Assembly (NCBI GenBank): GCA_903858975.1 | Contig: CAIOKW010000263.1 | Coordinates: forward strand, 1 to 9,353 | DNA length: 9,353 nucleotides | Direction: 5' to 3' | Source: Oligoflexia bacterium | GTDB taxonomy: Bacteria > Bdellovibrionota > UBA1018 > CAIMNF01 | Part shown: positions 4,682-9,353 of the stretch, in pieces | How the letters are laid out: the number at the start of each line of letters is the position of its first letter | Position numbering within the stretch: the first letter of the stretch is position 1 | The notes under the pieces: model-generated | Databases searched by the model: none | The model's input: the letters and a program-made list of their open reading frames with translations, nothing else | What the model was told of the DNA's origin: nothing | Made by a program: the position numbers and the translations under genes

Positions 4682-6232
4682 TTAGAGCCGCGGCTCACCC
4701 TTTAAAAACTTCACCAAACACCATAGAAAATGTGGTGTATTGGCCAACTTTTCAAACCATCCGCCCTGATAAAGGCGAATCCACGCACGGAAAAATTCCC
4801 GCTGATTCTCTGAATACGGAAACCACCATAGTGATTTAAAACTAAAAAAATTCATCACAGGTCGATTGATGTGCCGAACATTCACAAACTCATACAGACC
4901 CATTTCAGCGTGCTTTCGACCGATGCCACTGTCCTTCAATCCACCCCACGGGGTTTCAGGAAGGCCCGCCGAAAATAGGACTTCATTGATCATCACGCTT
5001 CCAACATGAAGCTCTCGTGCCACCTCTTCACCGAGTGAAAGATTCGATGTAATCACGCTAGCCAAGAGACCGTATGGACTATTATTAGCTTTCTGAATCG
5101 CCTCTTGGACGGTACGGAAAGTCGTCATCGCAATCACTGGCCCAAAAGTTTCTTCGTTGTAAATTTTAGTGTTCTCAATCGCCGCCCCGCCGACCAATGT
5201 GGGAATCATACGAGTCCGATCGCCGCTCATGATTCCACCACAAATAAACTCAGCGCCCTTTTCTCGAGCATCCAGCAAATGCTCTTCATAGATTTGCTTT
5301 TGCTTATCCATAGTCACCACGCCCAGATCAACTCCCGGCGTCAGATGCGTCAGCTTTTCCTTAAGTAACTCAGCAAATCTTTTGGCAATCGACTCATGAA
5401 CAATCAGTCGCTCCACTGATGCACAAGCCTGCCCCGAATTGGTATAGCCGCCCCAAAGTGCCGCAGAACTTGCATAATCAAGATCCGCATCGGGAAGTAC
5501 AATCATCGCGTCCTTACCTCCCAACTCCAGAGTGACCGGAGTGAGATTTTGAGAGGCTTGCTTCATGATTGCTTTTCCAGTGCGAACGCTTCCTGTAAAA
5601 AAGATTTTTGCGGGTTTCTGATCAATGATTGCAGCACCGAGATCCCCTTCTCCGCATAGCGTTTGAACGAGGTCTGTAGGGAATCCTGCCTCATCGAAAA
5701 GTTCTTGAATCTTGAGCCCCACCTGAGAGCTGAATTCACTGGGCTTAAACACGACGGCATTTCCGGTTAAGACTGCCACCGCAATATCTCCGAAAGCTAA
5801 AAAGAACGGATAATTCCAGGGTGAAATCACTGCCACGGTTCCGAGAGGCCAATAGGTTAGTGTACTCTTGCGGTAGCGCAGAAGCGGATTTCTGAGTTTG
5901 ATATTCTTATCTTTTAATTTAGATGGAGCAATTCCTGAAAAGTAAGTGAGGAGTTCAATTGCGGGCAATATTTCACAAATGTAGGCCTCAATCACTGGCT
6001 TGCCATTCTCCTCGTGAATGACCGCAGCCAGTTCATCTACTTTTCGACAAAGCACTTCACGGAGTTGGAGTAGTTTTTGAGCTCGTTTTTTCACACTGAG
6101 CTTGGACCAAAGGGCCTGCGCTCGAGAAGCTCGTTCAAAAACCAGGGGAAGGCTCTGGATTGGACTTTTAGGTATTTCTTTAAGTACTTCGCCACTTCTG
6201 GGATTTCTGCTGATGATCAAGTCCATGTACAT
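4682..6232 (-). CDS. NAD(P)-dependent aldehyde dehydrogenase with aromatic C-terminal extension
   Basis: This 516-residue member of the aldehyde dehydrogenase superfamily oxidises an aldehyde to the acid with NAD(P)+. All core motifs are present: SPWNYPF (137-143, with N140), FKPSE (162-166), FTGS (212-215), general-base E236 in LELGGK, catalytic C270 in NSGQACASVER, EETFGPV (360-366), and a PWGGLKDSGIGR tail (428-439). The last 60 residues (FFSFKSLWWFPYSE... to the end) are rich in Phe and Trp. They resemble the membrane-associating ends of some long-chain aldehyde dehydrogenases, so a fatty or aromatic aldehyde substrate at a membrane is inferred, not shown. The start at 6232 has AAAGAG about 7 bases upstream; a second ATG lies two codons later. 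The gene follows the RNase H gene by 56 bp on the same strand and may be co-transcribed with it. Confidence 0.93.
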   Translation of the reverse strand: MYMDLIISRNPRSGEVLKEIPKSPIQSLPLVFERASRAQALWSKLSVKKRAQKLLQLREVLCRKVDELAAVIHEENGKPVIEAYICEILPAIELLTYFSGIAPSKLKDKNIKLRNPLLRYRKSTLTYWPLGTVAVISPWNYPFFLAFGDIAVAVLTGNAVVFKPSEFSSQVGLKIQELFDEAGFPTDLVQTLCGEGDLGAAIIDQKPAKIFFTGSVRTGKAIMKQASQNLTPVTLELGGKDAMIVLPDADLDYASSAALWGGYTNSGQACASVERLIVHESIAKRFAELLKEKLTHLTPGVDLGVVTMDKQKQIYEEHLLDAREKGAEFICGGIMSGDRTRMIPTLVGGAAIENTKIYNEETFGPVIAMTTFRTVQEAIQKANNSPYGLLASVITSNLSLGEEVARELHVGSVMINEVLFSAGLPETPWGGLKDSGIGRKHAEMGLYEFVNVRHINRPVMNFFSFKSLWWFPYSENQREFFRAWIRLYQGGWFEKLANTPHFLWCLVKFLKGEPRL

Positions 6233-6288
6233 TATTTAACTCTTTTTCAGATAGAAGGGAAACCAGTCAGGGTTATGACGCAGGATCT

Positions 6289-6999
6289 TTATCCTAATCC
6301 CCAAGCCTTCAGGGTTTCGCGCTCTTCAAGGGGGTTCTTCACCTTTTTATACCTTGCACCCTTTTTGCCTTCCGTCGCCTTTTTGCACTCATCCCAAGTT
6401 TTGTGCCTGAGAAGCTTTCCATCCACAAAACTCAAATACATAGCCGTAAACACACTCGAGGTGTCTAAGGAAATGGGGTATTGATCGAGGGATCCTTGAT
6501 ATAATTCGATTTTTTCACCTCGGCAAAACTTCACCGCAATTTGGTCAACCCGCTCATTTGCCTCATTCCCGGAATGCCCTTTGACCAGTTCATATTGAAA
6601 TTGAAATCCAAGGCCACGAAGAACCTCCTGACCCTTTACGACTTTCTCCCAAAGGTCCTGATTCTTCACCTCACCGCCTGATGCAGTCTTCCAGCCGTTT
6701 TTCATCCATTGGATTGAATAACGTGAGGCACCATCGAGCACATATTTTGAATCAGAAATGACATGAATCTTTTTGATCGTGCGATCGGTCGGGTGGCTTG
6801 AGCTCGTCGAAAGTTTATAAACTTCCTGCATTCCCCGATAAACCCCAAATAACTCCATCCGGTTATTGGTGGTTCCCGCCTCGGCTCCGCCCCACTCGCA
6901 AACCTGTCCAGAAGGAGTCGCCACAATCAGGCCCCAACCCCCAGGACCGGGGTTCTGAGAGCATGCCCCATCGGAAACTAATAAATATTCTGACTCCAT
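6289..6999 (-). CDS. rnhA: Ribonuclease HI with C-terminal viroplasmin/hybrid-binding-like domain
   Basis: This 236-residue cytoplasmic endonuclease would cleave the RNA strand of RNA:DNA hybrids. The catalytic set is complete: D10 (VSDGACSQNPGPGGWG), E49 (TTNNRMEL), D83 (VISDSKYVLDG), H142 (VKGHSGN) and D152 (NERVDQIA). A basic-handle region with QWMKNGWKTASGG is at 97-109. After the catalytic domain (ending near 160), residues 187-234 carry YLSFVDGK..RHKTWDECK, KGARYKKVKNP and LKAWG. This is the signature of the viroplasmin-like hybrid-binding domain, which in eukaryotic RNase H1 sits at the N-terminus; here it follows the catalytic domain. Proteins of about 155 residues lack it. The start ATG is preceded by CAGGAAGG and a G7 run, a strong purine-rich site. 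The gene diverges from hemA across a 137-bp gap and precedes the aldehyde dehydrogenase gene. Confidence 0.93.
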   Translation of the reverse strand: MESEYLLVSDGACSQNPGPGGWGLIVATPSGQVCEWGGAEAGTTNNRMELFGVYRGMQEVYKLSTSSSHPTDRTIKKIHVISDSKYVLDGASRYSIQWMKNGWKTASGGEVKNQDLWEKVVKGQEVLRGLGFQFQYELVKGHSGNEANERVDQIAVKFCRGEKIELYQGSLDQYPISLDTSSVFTAMYLSFVDGKLLRHKTWDECKKATEGKKGARYKKVKNPLEERETLKAWGLG

Positions 7000-7037
7000 A
7001 CCCCCCCTTCCTGAGTTAATTCTTGAAATCTATCAAT

Positions 7038-7065
7038 AGGATAACCAAGCTTGCGCCGGATGCAA
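7038..7065 (-). promoter_or_regulatory. Weak promoter candidate for the RNase H gene
   Basis: In the divergent 7000-7136 gap the - strand shows TTGCAT (7065-7060), a 16-bp spacer and TATCCT (7043-7038, 4 of 6). The start would lie near 7031, giving a leader of about 30 bases that contains the purine-rich ribosome site. Both hexamers are poor matches. Confidence 0.25.
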
Positions 7066-7079
7066 CTTTTACCTTCCCT

Positions 7080-7112
7080 TTGACAAACCCGTGACAATCG
7101 GCGAGGTAAAGT
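7080..7112 (+). promoter_or_regulatory. hemA upstream region: perfect -35 and TGACAA direct repeat
   Basis: TTGACA (7080-7085) is a perfect -35 hexamer. The best -10-like sequence downstream, TAAAGT (7107-7112), is 21 bp away, too far for a standard promoter. TGACAA occurs twice, at 7081-7086 and 7092-7097, exactly 11 bp apart (about one helical turn), so this could be an operator half-site pair instead of, or as well as, a -35. The leader before hemA would be short and contains AAGGA (7129-7133). Confidence 0.35.
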
Positions 7113-7136
7113 AAGCTATTGTTTGTCTAAGGATTT

Positions 7137-8063
7137 ATGGAACTTTTCATCTACGAATATTGTGCGAATGCCGACCTTCCGGGAGAACCCCTCCCGCATG
7201 CATCCGCGTCTCCTCAATCTATGGAAATTCGTACCTGCCAACGTACGCTGAAAATCAGTGTGCGTCCCCTAGAATTGAGTACCGCTCGACGGTTCTTTGA
7301 GGGTAGCGACGCCTACGAGTTCCTCATGCGCTTTGCTTCTGGATTGGAAAGTGAAATCAAAGGCGAAACCGATGTGTTTGGCCAAGTAAAGACTGCATTT
7401 AAAAACTTTTCCCAAATGAATCCTGAGTTCCTTAGTCAGTATCAGACCCTCTTTTCCAACCTCTTTGAAGATACGAAAGAAATCCGGGCCCAATTCCTTC
7501 AAGGCATTGGCGGAAATACCTATGGAGCCCTCGCGAGACGGGTGCTGAATCCTGAAGTGAAGTCAAAGGTTTTGATTCTCGGCGCGGGGCAGATTTCAAA
7601 GAGTGTTGCGCCCTATTTCGCAGATTCTGAGCTCACCATTTATAATCGCTCCGAACTAAGACTCGGGGAGCTTTCGGCTGACCTCACTCAAAAAGGATAT
7701 CAGGGAATCCGCTACCTTTCTGGAGATGCTGAGCTTTCTGAAGAAATCAAAGCCGCTGAAATGGTTATTATCGCGACTCCTGTGGGTTCCGTTTTGGATG
7801 CGCTCGTCATTTCAAACTGCTCACCAAGCACCCGCATCCTACACTTGGGAGCTCAGGCACACGAGATTACTTCATTTGAAACCCTCACTCAAGGCGCCCA
7901 AAGTCTGAGTGACCTTTTCGCTCTCGAAAAGGAACAAAGTTTATTCAGAGAAAAACAAATCCAACAAGCGATGGATGCCTGCCGGCGCCGAGCACTACTC
8001 CGCTCACTTTCACGATCCATCCACATCCATCACGGGTGGGAAGATTTAGCTCTGTTTTATTAG
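7137..8063 (+). CDS. hemA: Short, divergent glutamyl-tRNA reductase
   Basis: This enzyme would reduce glutamyl-tRNA(Glu) to glutamate-1-semialdehyde, the first committed step of C5-pathway tetrapyrrole synthesis. Evidence is IRTCQRTLKI, matching the STCNRxE block with catalytic Cys at C34; then SGLESEIKGETDVFGQVKTAF (68-88), matching GLDSxxxGExQILGQVK; an NADP-binding segment VLILGAGQISKS (145-156) followed by YNRS; and SLSDLFALEKEQSLFREKQ (256-274), matching the LYDVDDL...N...R region. At 308 residues it is about 100 shorter than usual. The N-terminal NHxTAP block is absent, the VPRDIDP block reads LGAQAHEIT, and the C-terminal dimerisation domain is reduced to roughly 30 residues. It is 3 bp upstream of hemC, which supports the assignment. 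The start ATG has AAGGA only 3 bases upstream, a tight spacing. Confidence 0.85.
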   Translation: MELFIYEYCANADLPGEPLPHASASPQSMEIRTCQRTLKISVRPLELSTARRFFEGSDAYEFLMRFASGLESEIKGETDVFGQVKTAFKNFSQMNPEFLSQYQTLFSNLFEDTKEIRAQFLQGIGGNTYGALARRVLNPEVKSKVLILGAGQISKSVAPYFADSELTIYNRSELRLGELSADLTQKGYQGIRYLSGDAELSEEIKAAEMVIIATPVGSVLDALVISNCSPSTRILHLGAQAHEITSFETLTQGAQSLSDLFALEKEQSLFREKQIQQAMDACRRRALLRSLSRSIHIHHGWEDLALFY

Positions 8064-8066
8064 TTT

Positions 8067-9338
8067 ATGAACACCACAACACTCAAGCTCGGGACTCGTA
8101 AGTCCCTGCTCGCTATTGCTCAAAGTTCTTGGGTTGCCCGAGAACTCGAACGCCTCAATCCGGGTACCCGGGTTGAACTGGTAGGAATCGAAACTCGCGG
8201 AGATGTCATCCTCGATAAACCACTCAGCCAAATCGAGGGTAAAGAATTTTTTACCGCCGAACTTGACCACGCTCTCATGCGCGGAGAGGTCGACTTGACC
8301 GTTCATTCGATGAAGGACTTGAGTATCGATCGACCAAACCAAATTCAACTCGCTGCCGTACCTGCACGGGAACTTCAACATGACGTCATCCTCTTTCACG
8401 AATCCGTCGTGGACAGGATTAAAGCAGGAAAGCCCGTCCGAATTGGAACCTCATCACCGAGGCGCCTCACATTAATTCCAAGTTTTTTAAAGCAAGCACT
8501 TCCCCGATTTCGGGACGATCAGATTCCGGAGCTTCAGTTCGTTGAGATTCGCGGAAATGTAAACACACGACTCTCCCGCGTTCATGAACCCGAAGGTACA
8601 GAGCGCAAACTTGACGGTGTCGTCCTTGCGTTTGCAGGGCTTGAGCGCTTAGCAATGGATGCTAAAGCCTCCATTGAGCTCTACCGACTCCTTGAAAATA
8701 CACGCATGATGGTCCTTCCGCTCAAGGCATGCCCGTCTGCTCCCGCTCAGGGAGCGCTTGCCATCGAAGCGAGACGTGATTCTGCGGAAACGCTCTCGAA
8801 GATTGCGAAAATGCACCATGAGGCAACCCTGACTGCGGTTAAATCAGAACGCGCAGTACTCGAGGAATGGGGAGGCGGATGCCATCAAAAGCTCGGCGCA
8901 AGCTATCTACCGTCTGGTGTCCTCTTTATCCAAGGTCAAAAGCCAAGCGGAGAATGGGTCAATGAGACCCGTGGAGGCATAAAACCAGAAGCCACGTCGT
9001 TCGCAAAAATTGAGGCCGGTGATGTTTTTGATTTCACCTCAGCAGAGCTCTCTGCTGACCAAGTGGCGCAAATCCAAAAATCAGAGCTCATTTTCATCGC
9101 CCACTCTCGAGCATATGAAATGATGAAGACCCCAGCTGCTTTGACAACTGGAACCGCTAAGCGCATCTGGGTTTCCGGGACACAGAGTTGGTTTAAGCTC
9201 GCACGCCAAGGACTTTGGATTGAAGGGTCTCTTGATGGTCAAGGCTTCGAAGCCATGAAGGCGTTTTATCCGAAGCTCCTCCTTCGCTTTCAAAATCGTG
9301 CATTTCTATTTTTAACCCATCTGCAGCTTGGCCTCTAA
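8067..9338 (+). CDS. hemC: Hydroxymethylbilane synthase with HemD-like C-terminal extension
   Basis: Porphobilinogen deaminase joins four porphobilinogens into hydroxymethylbilane in the cytoplasm. Signature blocks are LGTRKSLLAIAQS (8-20), GKEFFTAELDHALM (58-71), VDLTVHSMKDL with catalytic D84, IGTSSPRR (126-133), EIRGNVNTRL (160-169), LDGVVLAFAGLERL, CPSAPAQGALAIEAR (222-236), and cofactor-binding C272 in GGGCHQKLGA. The usual protein ends near residue 310. This one has 423, and residues 318-400 (LIFIAHSRAYEMM, RIWVSGTQSWFKLARQG) resemble the first half of the second domain of HemD, uroporphyrinogen-III synthase. The tail then ends abruptly, so a HemC-HemD fusion broken by a frameshift, or a natural extension, are both possible. 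It starts 3 bases after the hemA stop with no ribosome site, implying coupled translation. An ATG directly follows the TAA (9339), but only 15 bases remain. Confidence 0.93.
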   Translation: MNTTTLKLGTRKSLLAIAQSSWVARELERLNPGTRVELVGIETRGDVILDKPLSQIEGKEFFTAELDHALMRGEVDLTVHSMKDLSIDRPNQIQLAAVPARELQHDVILFHESVVDRIKAGKPVRIGTSSPRRLTLIPSFLKQALPRFRDDQIPELQFVEIRGNVNTRLSRVHEPEGTERKLDGVVLAFAGLERLAMDAKASIELYRLLENTRMMVLPLKACPSAPAQGALAIEARRDSAETLSKIAKMHHEATLTAVKSERAVLEEWGGGCHQKLGASYLPSGVLFIQGQKPSGEWVNETRGGIKPEATSFAKIEAGDVFDFTSAELSADQVAQIQKSELIFIAHSRAYEMMKTPAALTTGTAKRIWVSGTQSWFKLARQGLWIEGSLDGQGFEAMKAFYPKLLLRFQNRAFLFLTHLQLGL

Positions 9339-9353
9339 ATGTATTTATTGTAC

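Noticed and set aside
4685..4696. 12-base perfect palindrome GAGCCGCGGCTC between the convergent DUF3443 and aldehyde dehydrogenase stops, as a bidirectional terminator
   Set aside because: It gives only a 4-bp stem with a 4-base loop, has no T-run on either side, and lies within the last codons of the aldehyde dehydrogenase gene.
6281..6294. AGGAT-AAAG-ATCCT hairpin (- strand) after the RNase H stop, as a terminator
   Set aside because: It is only a 5-bp A/T-rich stem, overlaps the stop codon and lacks a T-run.
6077..6484. 135-codon + strand frame spanning the RNase H/aldehyde dehydrogenase junction
   Set aside because: It is antisense to conserved parts of both genes, and its translation has no family features.

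Overview
The window reads as chromosomal DNA of a Gram-negative bacterium, most likely a member of the Bdellovibrionota or another former deltaproteobacterial lineage. This rests on the style of the degenerate HD-GYP proteins, an RNase H with a C-terminal hybrid-binding domain, and a split short-HemA/HemC locus, not on a database match. Base composition is moderate, no mobile element, CRISPR array or tRNA is visible, and coding density is very high. There is no gene-free stretch over 300 bases.

Left part (1-2503): two tandem paralogous genes on the + strand encode HD-GYP-like proteins. The first lacks the N-terminal region of its paralog, probably because it is cut by the window edge. The second is complete and adds a receiver-like domain. 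Both have lost the His of the HD dyad and the last metal-ligand Asp, and the receiver has lost its phospho-acceptor Asp. They look like sensory or binding proteins rather than enzymes. The second gene converges on rnpB, the RNase P RNA (- strand, 2115-2503), whose helices and universal motifs can be traced base by base. Upstream of rnpB, on the same strand, is a small [2Fe-2S] ferredoxin-like gene whose stop codon overlaps the putative rnpB -35 element.

Middle part (2952-6999): divergent from the ferredoxin is a translationally coupled pair of exported proteins, a DUF2844 protein and a DUF3443 lipoprotein. The lipoprotein carries the full set of pepsin-like aspartic-protease landmarks (DTG, YGDGS flap, GILGMG, second DSG, C-terminal hydrophobic-Gly block). 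This pair is the best candidate for an under-described system: a bacterial cell-envelope pepsin-like protease with a small dedicated partner. It converges, with a 7-bp gap, on a - strand pair: RNase HI, with an extra C-terminal viroplasmin/hybrid-binding-like domain, followed by an aldehyde dehydrogenase.

Right part (7137-9353): divergent from the RNase H gene is a tetrapyrrole operon. It holds a short, divergent glutamyl-tRNA reductase (HemA) and, 3 bp later, hydroxymethylbilane synthase (HemC) with a roughly 100-residue C-terminal extension that resembles part of uroporphyrinogen-III synthase (HemD). Together they cover the entry and the linear-tetrapyrrole step of the C5 heme pathway. The window ends 15 bases after the hemC stop codon.
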